Below are positions 10,301 to 21,400 of a stretch of 64,000 nucleotides of DNA, piece by piece (position 1 is the stretch's first letter; each line of letters starts with the position of its first letter). The notes under the pieces are model-generated. The model made no database searches and was not told where the DNA came from. It saw only the letters and a list, made by a program, of their open reading frames with translations. The position numbers and the translations under genes are program-made. This DNA comes from Bacteroidota bacterium (GTDB lineage Bacteria > Bacteroidota > Bacteroidia > Chitinophagales > Chitinophagaceae): assembly GCA_023416995.1 (NCBI GenBank), contig JAEZGI010000029.1, positions 80,735 through 144,734 of the forward strand. Direction: 5' to 3'.

Positions 10301-12418
10301 AAATACAAGCCCGGGTAAACTTAACGAGGCAAGACCAAGATTGCCCGGCCAGTCGCGGCTTGGTTTTGCCTGCGATAAATTCAACCATGCAGGCCAGTCT
10401 TTAGCGCCTGTGTTTGCATCTATGCCAAAAAGATTTTCCAGCCCTGTATTTTCAACTGAAAATTCAAACGGCGCCAGTTGACGGCTTGCACTTGGATAAG
10501 ATGGCGGCATTTGCTGTTGCGTTAGCGGCAAACATTGTATTAATGGAGCGGCATGATGCCGGCACCATGCAAGTGGCAAGTATTTCCATATCGCTGCAAA
10601 CCGGGAGTCGTCATCTTTACCATTCCAAATGCCTTTCTGGAGCAACTTTTTAAACGTATCATTCTCATTGTTTACGCTGTAATGAAAGTTCCATTGCTGC
10701 AGCAATGGAGTGGACATCATTGTGCCCCTTCGTGTTTCTTTTTTATTGCTGAAGCTTATACTAGGAAAATTTATTCTGAATGGAGAAGGAAAACGATTTT
10801 TCTTCTGCGCGGTGCTTAAAGGAAGCATAACCAGTTCACCGAGAAAGTTATCGAGGCTTGGTAATGCATCGGCAGCAACAGGCGATTGCACACCCAGTTT
10901 AAAAAAACCATGCAGCACCAGCTCCGGATTAAAGATTGTCAATCTGTGACTTGTAAGTTCCCTGGACGCGGCATCTATGGTCCATAAACCATCATAGCCA
11001 GAACCATTCAGCAGCGTAATACTCCAGGGGTTTTCGCCGTTCTCAGGTGTGAACATCGAAGGAGAGTCGTTGCCAAAAACTGCGGCACCGTTAAATAAAG
11101 CAGTCTGTTCGCCCGAAGCAGTTTCTTGGTTATTTTCAAATGCTTTGAAGTAGTGTGTTTCTACCAGGTTCAAAAACGGCAACTGCGCCCAACCGTTAGT
11201 AAGCGGCATGCATCCCCACAAAACAGGTGGATCGGCTACAGCATCATCTTCAGGGGCGAGCAGTTTGTATTGATCTCGCAGAATAGTTGCTGTAGACAAA
11301 GGTTCGTACTGTGTTGTTACGCCGGAAATATTCACATCTTCGGTCCATTGACCGGCAGTTTTTCCCGCATTGAAGACGAGGCCCGGAGCGTTTGGTGGAG
11401 CGATTGCTTTTGAAAATTTTAAAGTGATTGTTTGTCCGGAAGCAAGAATTTGAATTTCCGGTGCAATTGTAAACATGCCCCGGGGTGCAAGGGCTGCGTT
11501 GGACGGACTTTGATCTGCAATAATCACCCGCCACTCACCGGTGGGAAAGTCAAGGGTAGTTATTGAACCTGCAGTGGAAGGAACGGTCCAGTAAAAACTG
11601 GGAATAGATTTCGCGTTTACAGGTTCAAGGCTTGTCCAATAAACACTTTCCTTCTCATCATTTTCCTTCTGCCGTAAACATGTTGCCAGCTCCCTAAAAA
11701 TATCCTGCAACTGATCCATCGAAGGCTTCCACTTTTCTTTATCGGCATTCATCTGTTCCGTGTCAACACTAACATAAAGGGCACCGTTGTTTTCCTTTCC
11801 CACAAAGGGTGCCATCCAGAACGGAGCTTTTACTTTCTCTAATTGCTTCCATTCAAAACTGCAGTCAGCTTCGAATAATAAACCGCTGGCATTTAGGCGT
11901 ATTTCTTTTACCGATGTGATCTTCTTTTGCGTAAGCGATTCTATTGGCTTGCTGATATCTGCCGACGGTGGTCGCAACAAGCTAAGGTTTATTTCGCCGC
12001 CAATGCAGACGCAGTCTGGCATGTTGAGCGAAGCGTCAACCATTGCGCCCTTCAGCCAATCGGCAGCATTTGATTGCAGCAGCAATAGGGCATGACATAT
12101 GTTGTCTGAATCACCCGTTTTACCCCAAGTGAATACCTTGCCGATATTGACATCTACTTTATGTATGCGGCACAACGCTACAATTGTTCCGGGCAATAAA
12201 AATTTTCTACTTCCACTAAGCAAATTTTCATTTCTGTCTACTAACAGGTTCCTGATTGCATGCGTGTCTGCAAAATGCCCACCAAATGCAGGATCTTCAC
12301 CTCCCAGCGCCAGGCTTTCTGCATCGCTCCATTCTACTATCTCAGCTTTTTCAGCTTCCCAAAGCAGTTTGCCATTGCTTAATTCTGGTCCTTTTATTGT
12401 GAAATTTCTAAGTGTCAT
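4322..12418 (-). CDS. Giant 2698-residue protein with an internal OmpA-like domain
   Basis: A very large protein with no signal peptide and no clear membrane segment. Most of it is unrecognised and looks beta-rich. The one domain I can name is an OmpA-like peptidoglycan-binding domain at about residues 1366-1476: a strand with VILFNSN, the hallmark SIEGHTDNTG near 1402, the helix NFDLSRKRAIGVKARL, and the closing SNNRRVEIH. This domain normally binds diaminopimelate in peptidoglycan and normally sits at a C-terminus after a signal peptide or anchor. Here it sits in the middle of an apparently cytosolic chain. The gene starts 3 bp after the stop of the 3638-residue gene, so the two are almost surely co-transcribed and coupled. 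Function unknown. A structural or secreted effector role is possible but unsupported by any recognised export signal. Confidence 0.85.
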   Translation of the reverse strand: MTLRNFTIKGPELSNGKLLWEAEKAEIVEWSDAESLALGGEDPAFGGHFADTHAIRNLLVDRNENLLSGSRKFLLPGTIVALCRIHKVDVNIGKVFTWGKTGDSDNICHALLLLQSNAADWLKGAMVDASLNMPDCVCIGGEINLSLLRPPSADISKPIESLTQKKITSVKEIRLNASGLLFEADCSFEWKQLEKVKAPFWMAPFVGKENNGALYVSVDTEQMNADKEKWKPSMDQLQDIFRELATCLRQKENDEKESVYWTSLEPVNAKSIPSFYWTVPSTAGSITTLDFPTGEWRVIIADQSPSNAALAPRGMFTIAPEIQILASGQTITLKFSKAIAPPNAPGLVFNAGKTAGQWTEDVNISGVTTQYEPLSTATILRDQYKLLAPEDDAVADPPVLWGCMPLTNGWAQLPFLNLVETHYFKAFENNQETASGEQTALFNGAAVFGNDSPSMFTPENGENPWSITLLNGSGYDGLWTIDAASRELTSHRLTIFNPELVLHGFFKLGVQSPVAADALPSLDNFLGELVMLPLSTAQKKNRFPSPFRINFPSISFSNKKETRRGTMMSTPLLQQWNFHYSVNNENDTFKKLLQKGIWNGKDDDSRFAAIWKYLPLAWCRHHAAPLIQCLPLTQQQMPPSYPSASRQLAPFEFSVENTGLENLFGIDANTGAKDWPAWLNLSQAKPSRDWPGNLGLASLSLPGLVFDPKTSQQLLSKRTDFTGAQMLYSLPYTEEINALAQLPKEEKQENNDQPEEVVDKPVLIPRRESYAEHWQQLAEKAVLAKGDADEMLELEVEKTNVINLVEPFAWPVKATLELDNYPGKIELANAQGDQSVTLKDEDALKGISGKFVINQKELKLIKSDDPGVTITAGSMAAFGDGKRLRDQRGWWRGASTADIISGIIRTPMQRQTEQDEDFELCTLSTPVALSFVTGPSWLCWFRDLPFKADTFKREDEAQGAEDVNDTNAVSSRKNALRGYEWRLMQQTDDPLMLLGFYFFPLTLEKVVIQANEVQSVDIIGRVQLPFPQHKQQLPELGNVVRVKFVRTAGSLKIQSVSSTLQGGAAPQQVNGILSLDPQKNNFAPRLHWKIFEYTATTNKIDIDCLLEFYLFGERWFVPLEDNDIESGKPAEFKGKIELEGENISMTVAVKLDAAMLPVAVKITMQFTWGDGASLKAVAEVAFDLLTTQFPGNVIDLITPGITTNFYWNIPGKPVLNVNKGWLDHRSLQLSFSGFKNNAHKTLELLPGMLLDDVSGEPSAGFASASFFVNKDGVGKKTLKLNHACVEAVFNCRWGAGPLSSSSPAVTAEHTIKEVFGSSSGNLNAGYTLNYTEKKWTVSFLLNGMIDVNNLVSYPRSALNPQIELPVILFNSNLSVIKPSEEEKLRKVAEQMKLFPELTLSIEGHTDNTGAVADNFDLSRKRAIGVKARLKKILKDDFGIPEATADKRLTVAWFGETLPDSPSVSNNRRVEIHCSFTALPAIRPAGNAGDLNHIRHTLRILFNQHEIDSKALTAGSGIVLFNFKDDAAWQFLAVVEHRLVDVGFRNLSTPLEQSNDRRWTAIQEIRFASPSKFSSYIRYFFDKENKPRKKIYSALVGSPSKQENEDNSDPLEVLSIDAHEFSRISAAFHYKPFIEKLLAETAGQNEITKLNNAILVEASAIQKILNSSNSSNEPLNLQYLPGGIQRAILSVPEDYAMPSITPRRDWALMSLPFLGRLQQAVNDWTGNDSQPASLLAADPILFLHKNIASAQPLPVVPLSLASRGDRKPVPVQISLFDLTRFRRFRRLDPATLMESWFRIQNPPVETFKDEQKLVSVTAALPADSPARLSRETLLKRLYDEQRNSFPPAIGQLLNEDPEVTSDLVWRRNALITWQGFSNIVKEDIHDRTDADTSNNPYSFYFAAAQIHSYRFTGNGKVVDRYPAVTLLPANLKVDGKPNKMPVSFTVSPYLGLDFKVVNDVASDRTPVLIFAELLCLDQTGKRIIPAVSRVWQQEEIIANDYSFVGAWGNDVRSRIAADSPVAVVRIRKVFSSGKEPGMRFPEIEYAFEVLASGEQFTSIAESGGPLRLPLKQLRFSEGQFGGSIAPARPESFEIAPPQVTGVQPLNIDKDKWNLNPDDRKWHWGLSALRMSVKFTDKNKGIIGSDLKQDHRLWWNAVSHQVQYENFREATPLKKFLPANFRARYISTLLPVPATPPLPENFKLLPAEIGPVKQWQPVLPGGLYYLFVGARPGVPFVFRNMLIRQDLNEEGENNNDSRPLVAGGIAVQHRFPRPVALPANPPSNQLTEPAPQNALQTWAWYFESELTVQHRINKNAMPHDNAFVVKDNEAHGLQVCIPQLGSGILPESHDGRFALEFKRYPENVTPIPNSDWNINAELVVPGRQLPLMKRGDLYVPALPEENRQKEIDMFRQFLSDLPHGTAVQLRVTVTPAKIIIGDIANYGQTLVLPLRLARQNKLRDPFAYRYTQFEDPEYNRRLASQAAQTNREVTYKSGTDNKKTELIFAADRREYNATSEGLLALFAGNGIKVTSKVTFKWVNASGIATDVAIMDFKTVEDNSAVLRFSLLEIQHNKSVRLAAGDSLLILLDDITITDSTGVANKLQPLGLKVEIVSTPVTPVPAAAYGLLRRKKGAQPVECVKFAWSPQPSRIELLTPMDLKKGIVRRRAIFQWIDTVRLGAEYDYEIQKITPSGSTHFNLFK

Positions 12419-12421
12419 AAA

Positions 12422-15400
12422 TTACAGTTGGGGTAATTGTATGTTTTCTGTTTGAGCGGCCGCAGTTCCTCGTCTTGCACTGATTTCAAATGAAGCTTCA
12501 TTTAATCCATGCCTGCCAGTAGAAGTAAACAACCTGCGTATTGCCTTATTATTTACTTCAAGTGAGCTGTTTAAAAGTGTTTTTGCTTCATCAACAGTCA
12601 TCCATCCCCACCACCTAAACACAGCGCGTCCTATCAATAAATGATCTTTTAATATACCGGGTAGTTGCAGCTGTTGCGGGCGGGGCAACCAACTCGTTTC
12701 AGCAATCTCTAATGTTACAGAGGGTGGTGCTGCTGTACTAACAGCATCAAGCAGGCGTTGAAAACTTACACCAAAGTCAGAGATTTGTGTCCACTGTGTG
12801 ATCACTGCCTTCTGCTCTTCGTTCATCAAACCTTGCCAGGTGAACTTTTTGTTCGCAGCATCCAGGCTGAACATGGCAGGCGCCGCAATTTCTTCGATTT
12901 GTTCTATGCCTATGCATGCATTAGCACTGATAGCTATTTCATTGCCCGCCAGGTCATCATCATAGTTTGCCAGTTGATCGGTTAATGAAATAAGTGCTGC
13001 AGCAAATGAATGGTCTAGAGGCGTTTTCAAAAAATTCTGCAGTTCCGTTAATACCGTTACGCGGTCATTTTTTGAAATACGCAATGAAAGAACACACGAT
13101 GTAGGTGCAGGTAATTCTATCCGCTCAGATGTGAGCGTAAATCCTTTTGTGCCTGTAACAGGTTCTTCGCTGAACCAGTCGCTGAAATATTCATTGTACG
13201 CATCGCGGTTCTGCAAGTCGTTTGTGAATTGTATTATACGGTCTTTATCAGGGGCTGTGAGGTATAGTTTGCGTACCCAGTCGCGCTCCTCTTCATTCAA
13301 CGGCGCAATTGCTGTAAAAAATATTCTGCCTGTAACATTCACCACTTCCAATTTACGTTTCAGGTCCTCGGGGAAGTCTGCCGGATAAGTGGGTGCCACA
13401 CTCACCATTACTGCGGCTGTGTATTTGCGCAGTACCCTGTTAATTTCTGCAACAGTGGCAGAAGTGGGGAAGAGCATTTTAAGCTGCGGAAATACTAACG
13501 GAAGCTGAGCGTAATATATTTTTTGTGTAAGATCGCCTGCTGTAAAAGTTATGGGACCTGTGCCCGGCACGATAGTTCCGTTCTGCTGCTCTATTTCTCT
13601 TGGTTGCGGCAATGTAAGAATATTGTTTCGCTGCAATTGTGCTTCTAAGTAGAACTTGTGCTCTCCCGCGGGAATGATCTGTACTGCAACACACTCAAAT
13701 TGTTTGCCTAGTGGTATCGATTTAAAGAAAGTGTGCGGCGGAGCTGTGAGCAGTTTTTCTGTATCGTAACGGAATTCTGTTTGTGCTTCGACGTTAGCGC
13801 CAACAGCTTTCAGTATTACTTGGTATGCTACCTCTGTGTCGGGGAGGTCCGAATAGCGAAGCTGCATTTCGTCCGCCTGCTCAGTCCATGTTTCTTCCAC
13901 ACCATCCGGCAGGCATTCGCGATAAGAGTTAAGATGAACATTTACCTGCAGAAAACGCAATGCGCCGTTATCTTTTACTTCCAGTTGCGCCTTCGGCTTC
14001 GGCGATTTATACTCGAGGTCCTGCTGTACTATGCTGGTAACCGTCGATACACGTCGGGATGTTTGCGCTGCAATTAACAAGAGGTGCTTATAAAAATAAG
14101 GCAGCTGTTCAAATTGAAGTACCAATGCATCTTTCGAAAAAACACCAAGCCTCGAAGGTATATCGAGCGATGCACGCACCGCAGGTAAAAGACTGCCGGG
14201 ATCATCAACCGCAAGATGGTCGGGTTGTTCCATGTCGTGCGGAAGTTCTGCTCCGCTAGTTGCTTTGGGATACACGGGTTTTAACAAAGGCCGGCCATTT
14301 TGGGCAAGCTCTTCGTTAAGTTTTGCAAGTGATGCGTCAAAAGCAAATTTCCGTAGCAGTGTATGGGCTATTTGCCTATACTCCAACTGCCGCACCAGCG
14401 TGCGGTTACTTTCTATCAGTAGTTGCTCAGGATGTTTCGCAATGATAACTTCCCAAGTTTTGCCGGGCCTGATAGCTTCGGTACTTCCTACCGCTTCATC
14501 GAGCCTGCCGGAGAACAGTACTACCGGTGCAGCCACATCTTTAATGCGATCTATCACCACATCCAGACCACCTGATCCAGGTGCAGGTGCTTTAAACCAA
14601 TTGAGTTTTGGTTTTTCTTCCGGGAACAATTCCGCTGAGTTGGCCAGTGTTTCAAATAGCTTATCGTAACGGTGTTGCGGCAGGAAGTAATAACGGTAAA
14701 CATGCGCCCAGCCATCTTCTATACGATGATAATAAGTTAAACGTCCTGCGGCATCGGGCGATAACGAAGTGGGCGACATCACCCGCGGATAAGCCGAAGC
14801 AATGTTGATCCCGTTCTTTGTATGCAATGCATCGTCGCTTGAAGAAGTGGCAAAGTCTGCGCTGGCGGTAAAAAACCTGTCAACCCATTTCATTATGTTC
14901 AAAACATCCTGCGTGTTTTCGGCAGGCGGGGGAACAAGTGATGATTCTCCTGGAGGATTCACCCGAATGAGATAACATGCAAGGCGCTGCCAGTGCTTTG
15001 CTTCATCTGATTGATTTTTGAAACGTTCTTTCCATTCTTCAACAGGCGCATCAAAATACTGCGATTGCCAGTCTGTAAGCCGCACTACAGTTTCTTCAAC
15101 ATCGTATAACTCTGTGTTGATGCCTTCTGTTGGAGGTCCTGCTGCAGGCTCAGTGCAATGCAATATGAAACGGATCTCACCTTCGGCAGGAAACCTTGCT
15201 TCAACTGTAACACTATGCGGTTTGTCATTTGTTGATTCCGCAGGTGCATCAACAATTATGGCTGCATTATCCCTCGTTACTTCTACCAGTTTGCCACTTG
15301 CAGGTTTTGTCCATTTGAATTTGAGATTAAGGGTCTTTTTGTCTCTTGTCTCCGGAAATACATCACCGTTTTCGTTAACCCTTTTCGTGATCTTGTACGA

Positions 15401-18400
15401 CCTGTATTTATAAACCTGTTTTGCTACGGGCCGCAGGCTGACCTGTACAAGGCTTAGCAGGTCGTTTGCATCAGGTACAACCGCTTTATTTTTTTCAAGC
15501 CTTGTACTTCTTGAAGGTTTAAAAAGATATTCGATAAACAGGTGCTTTTCTATTTCGTCTGTGTACAAGCCTGTTTCTTTACCCAGGTTTTTTAACGCGG
15601 TAATCGTTGTTAAAAGTTTCTCACGAATTTCATCTGGCGTACGCGGCTTACCGGAGTTTCTATCACGAATTGAAAAACTAACAGAAAGCCCCAGTGTTTT
15701 AAGAATGTTCCAACCGTAAGGGTCCTGCGCAGGTGAGGTTTGCTGCTGCAGCAGCTCTAAATTCTCGAGCTTGAATGGAGGTGCTGCATTCAGTTCAACT
15801 ACATCGTTATTGTCTTCCAGTTCTTTTGTTAACCAGTCGAGGAACGGATGCAAATTTTTTCCTGTAGATCTTTCCAGGGTAAGCCTTGTTATACCGCCCA
15901 CCATAAAAGGCCTTCCTTTAATCTGAATGGTTGCATTCTGTTGTTGAATGTTTACCTGCCGGTAACCATTGTTTGATGGATAAGCAGGATCAGTGATGCG
16001 TATAAATTCCCCGTGATTCAACTGCGGGGCAGTGCCTGTAAATTTTATCAGGGTAAACGGTTTGCCGGGGGCTTCGGCTTCTATTGTCACATCTGCAGTT
16101 ATCACAAGATTTTCGTCGTCAGTCGCAGGTAAAACCGGTTCAATGGTTATCCAATTGTTTAATGTGTCCTTAATTGGCGGGGGAGTGAATGATTTATCAG
16201 CAAAACGCAAAAGGTTTGTTTCGGCGGGCTGTTGAGAATGCAGTTGTTTGACACCATTGTTTTCAGGCTGGGTAAAACCGGTGATGCGAACAAAACTTCC
16301 GGGCCTGAACAGGACTGGGTCAAATGTAATATTTGTTCCCTCCAGTATTTGCTGCGGAGTAAAAGCTAACGTCACTTCTCCTCTCATCATCGCGGGGTGC
16401 TGCACCCATTCCAGGTACGATTCGCGCCACGAGAACCAGGGACTTAGTTTTGCTTTTGAGAACTGCGGCTGCTTGTCTTTGGCAGCAGAAGCATCGTTCA
16501 ACATTCTGCGCACCATACTGGGGTACCAGGCTTCCCACTGGTCTGCAATAGTTGTATTGTCAGGCGACAAATTAAGTTGAACAGACGATAACAATTCTAC
16601 TTCGCGTATCCTTCGCAGTTGTTGCAGGAAGGTATCGTTTTGTGGGCGGTCAACTGCATCGCCAGTATGTGCGTCTACGTCAAACTCATACAACTGGTAC
16701 CCAGATTGAAGGTTGGTAGGAAAAGTGGTTGTTTCAGAAGGGCTCTGATTCCATAAAAGCTCCACCACACGAATGGCTTCAGGATGTTTTGTGAATGCGA
16801 GCACATCCCCGATGGGACTATTAAATGTGGTATCGTCTTTTAACGACGGCATCGGGAAAGCTGCAAGGTCTACATCTGCCTTTGCATCTTCGGGTGCAAC
16901 CACGGTGAGTGAAACGGGGCATGTCACCCATTCCAGCAATTCGGGCATTCGTTTTATGTTAAGTATTTTGTCCCTATCAGGTTGTGTCTTGCGTTCAAAG
17001 CATAAAATGATGCGCACAGGCACAATAGGTGAGAGCACCTCGTTGTTGCCTACGGTTTGAAGAAAAACACGCCAGGCTTCGGGGCGCCATTTTAATTGTG
17101 AATCAAGTATTTCTTTCAGGTCGTCGTTGATGGAAAGTTTTATCTCGGTACCACTTTCCGGAGGAGGAAGAGGCACTACAATATCAGTACGCAGCACTCT
17201 TGCATTACTACTAGGCAAGCCATCGTTGTGATTGCCTTCTGTTTCTGTGTCCAGTCCATAAGAACCAACCGGCAATGTTTTTTCTTTTCTGAAGACAAGC
17301 CTGTATTCCTTGATTGTTACTTTAGGCTGGTTAGGAAGATCGGCAGGCTTCTTCCACGTTAATTGCACGCTTTCCGGTTTCAGTACCGTTGCTTCCGGTG
17401 TGGTTTCAAATACGTCTTCATCAATTTTATAGGACACTTGCAACTCACTTTCAGATGGAACCGGCGGCGGATAATTTGCACGCCTGGTGGTTACTAGTGT
17501 AAGAGGTCTTGGACTTTGTTTTCCGGTTACATCTACAGGTACCACCGTATAGAGGTAGGTTTTTCCATTTCTGCCCAATGCTATCTGGTCTTCCAGCGAT
17601 TCATCGTTAAAATGATCTGTGAACTGAAAACGCGACCGCAAGCGAATGAGTTCCGGAGCGTAAACAGTTGCTAAACCTGGTTTCTCTTCTTCTGTTGGCG
17701 GAAAGCCAAAATCGGTCGGCCTTAATTCTTCAAGTGTCAGATGGTTTTGACTCACGCCTGCTGCAGCTGCAACTGTGTACACGGTAACAGGTTTACCGTT
17801 GAAGTCTATGACGAGTTGCTGTTTCGGCCTGAAAACCTGCAATCCGCCGTTGGCGCAGGCGATGGTGTTGTTTGCGAAAGAAAGCAGCATCGTATCCTGT
17901 ACAGAGGGCCTGCTCAATATCTCAACCGGCTTTACTACAAATTCTCTTTCTGCTTCTGTAGAATGTAACGGGCGCCTGCGAATGAGATAATGTTTCAGGA
18001 ATTGTTCGGGTTCAATCTGCTGTTCCAGCAGCTCTGCTTCAGTAGTTTTGTTGATGAATTTTTCCAGCTTCATACGCATTTCAAGTTTTTGCTCGTCTGA
18101 CCAGGTAAGGTCCCAGGTAATGGCAATAGTATTTGCATCAGTATAATCTCTTACCCGCTGGAACTGGGGGATATTTTTCACGAAGCTGCTGGCTTCCGTA
18201 TTAAAGAGTATAACTTTTTCAGCTTCGGCTGAATCGGGATCTGTTGAATCGGTTTTTGTTCTTTGTTTGATAAGAATTTGTTGCGACATGTGCTCCCTGA
18301 GCCATAAAGGAATACCACCCGTGGTTCTGAACACCAAACCCATTTGAAAGGCCACTGATTTTGGTATCTCCACTTTTGATCTGTCTTGCACATATTCTTG

Positions 18401-21400
18401 AAAATCTGTGAGCATCTGGTTCACTACAGCACTTCTTAGGTGAATCGCCTGTTCGGCCATATCGACTTCGTCTTTTTTGTCGCCTTCGTCCGGCAGTTGC
18501 CCGTCGGGGGCATAAATATTGGTATTGCTGGAAAAAGCGTTCAATAAGCTCGCTTCGTAAAATGAATTCTTGTCCTGCTTAAAATAAGGTGATCCTTCAA
18601 ACTGTTCTGCCGCGCCGCGCACAGCTGCTTCAAATGCAGCATCAGACGGATTGTACACCCTTGCGTCTTCAAAAATATTTCCTTCCTGCACCGGAACTCC
18701 CGGGTCGCCTACAGGAATTATATCGTCGAATTCTTCACCTTCAGCTATTGTGATATATGCTTTGCGAAGCATCGAATCCAGGCTAATTTTTCCTTGTTCT
18801 ATTTTGCCTGTCTCTGGATCTTTATATTCGTATAATCCCATTTCCTCTTCCCAATCTGCTTTCCAGTTGTATGGTTTGGTAACGTCTATGCCAGGTGAGG
18901 TTGCCACCGGCCACTCATCACTGAACGGATCGAATTGATGCAGCACGAAATCTTTCTCCAGGGCAGGAAACGTCAACTCGAAATCTGTGTTGACGATCAA
19001 TCCCTTTTCCGGCGGAACAGGAAGAAAGCCTTGTTTTCTCTGATCATCTGTTTTTTCATTGGGATAAAGAAGGAAATAACATTCAGTATTGCTAACAGGT
19101 ATGCAGTAGATGAAATAACCCGGTGTAACAAATTCACCTCCTGGTGTGGTTGCTTTTGCTATGGAAAGGGAGCTGGCAAATGTAGAAGCAAGCGCATTTG
19201 AAAGCAATGTATTTGCTGTCAGTGGCTTTGTAGGTGAAACTCTGTCCAGCGACTGTTGTGTTCCCGGTATCGGTTCTGCTTCTGCTGCCTCCAGACCGAT
19301 GTTTACATATTGCGAAGTGATTTCTCTTGCGCGATTTACTGCTTCATGATGAAGACCTACATGAATTTTGAAGTGCAAACCGCGACCCATAATGCGTAGC
19401 GAGACTGTTGCTCTGCCACTCACGCCAAGCGCTGTTTGAGGTGTAAAGCCCAGCTCCAGCAACGCAGTTATCTGCACTGAAAATTGGAAGCTTAAGTTTA
19501 TTTTGATTTTGACAAATCCAACCTTGAACCGTAACCAGAAATCAACGCTGAACCTAACATTTATCTCTATCCCGACAGCGCCGTACAATGCAGAACGTTG
19601 AATGGGTTGTACCAATCCAATTACACCAATATACCTTGCGCCATATGCAACTTTAGCCGTTGCTGAAATACGTGCGCCTACCGAATCGCCTCCTGCCTGA
19701 GCAGCAAGTTCCAACGTACCACGCGCCATGAAAGAATTGCCATACACTATATCCGTTCTGGATATCCTGAAAATGGTTCCTCCCCGAAATTCAGCGGTCA
19801 ATGGACCAAGGCTATCCTGCCAGCTTAGTTGTGTTGGCCAGCCAAGTTCGTAATGCAGTAGGCCCGGTTCTATGAGCAGTGTAGCTGAAAAACGGCTGTT
19901 GCGGATGGCGCGTTTTATAAATTCGGGCAAGGGAGGGTGGTCGCCAAATTCTGCGCCGGGGTTGGATGCGAAGTGTGCAAGCAAACGTTTTTTGCGGGGA
20001 GAAAGCAATACAAAGCCGCTGAGCAAAGGGCGTGTGCGCAGGCTTTCTGTTTCACGGTAATCGTTGTAGTTGGTGTTAAGCCATGCGCGTGCAGTCATTA
20101 AAAATGTAAGATCGCTTCTTAGGCCCAGCACTACATCCAGCAAAAAGAGTGACGACAAAGTTTTTTCAACTTGCGGGTGCCAGTCAGTTGCCTGTTGTGA
20201 TGCGGAATTCTGCGAAATCATCATTCTTGCGGCAACCGTCCAGCGCGGACTTTGCCCCGGATCTTCAATAACCACGCGCCATTGGTCGCGGCGCGATAGT
20301 TCGCCTTGCGTGAGCGAGAGCCGCCTCAATTCTTTTATCAGTTCACGCGGGTCGTCAAGATCATCTGCCGCCCTGATGCTGGCCAGCGTATACCTGTAAC
20401 CGAAACCCAGACCTATTTCCCTGATAAACACATTCAGCAGCGGAATGCGCAGGCTTATTTTTTCTACCTGCACAAAAATGAACCATGCTCTTACAAAACG
20501 ATCACCATTGTCGCGGCTTACGCGTAAAAATGTAAACGCAGCGGTAAATGTTGGCAGTCCCTGTATGGATAATGAGCCACGTCCGCCAAAACCTCTTGCA
20601 ATGACTCCCGGTTCTATGAGGTCGTTGTCGAAAAAGTCCACCGATCCTTCAACAGCAAATGTATCTCCCTGTCGTATTTTAACAGTGAGTCCTTTGAAGT
20701 GAATGCGCGGAACGAATTTTCCGGGTTCAGGTAATCCAATAAAAAGATTATGAAAATCGAACGAGGCTTCTATAACGTCGCCTGTGCCGTCGGCAAACAT
20801 TACCTGCCCGGCAAGCTCCATTGCGGCATCGCCACCAAACATTGGTGCGCTGGGTATAAAACCGATTCCGCGTATTTCCATTTTAAAACAGCCGAGAAAC
20901 TCGAACGACGGTTTGCGCGGCATTTCTACCAGGAACTTAATGTGCTTGCTAAGTACACTAACGTCTTCGGTCAGCGGGCATTCCATCAATTGCATTTCAA
21001 TGCCCGGCAACCAGGACAGGGGACCAGATGAATCGTCTCCCGGCAAAGGCACAAATTTGGCCATACCGGTAATAGTGAAATAAAAATGATAACGCCCGTC
21101 GTTCACGAATTTTAATCCAAGTCCATCTACTGAAAATTGAAAGCGTGTGGATTTACAATCGAGCAAATTCCTGCCGCGCAGGCGTGCAAGCCCTGCAACC
21201 AGTTCCAGATGGCCGCTATTGCTGGTGCGGAACTGCAGCGCAATATCTGCCGTTGCTTCGCCTACCAGTTTTGGCGGCAGTGCGCCGGAACCTGCAATAG
21301 AAAAATCCCTGATCTTATTTTCTTCAATGTTGAATTCACCTTCGGTGAAGTGAAAGCGTGTGTTCAACCCCGCAAGCTTAACGGGCTTTGGCAAAACGCG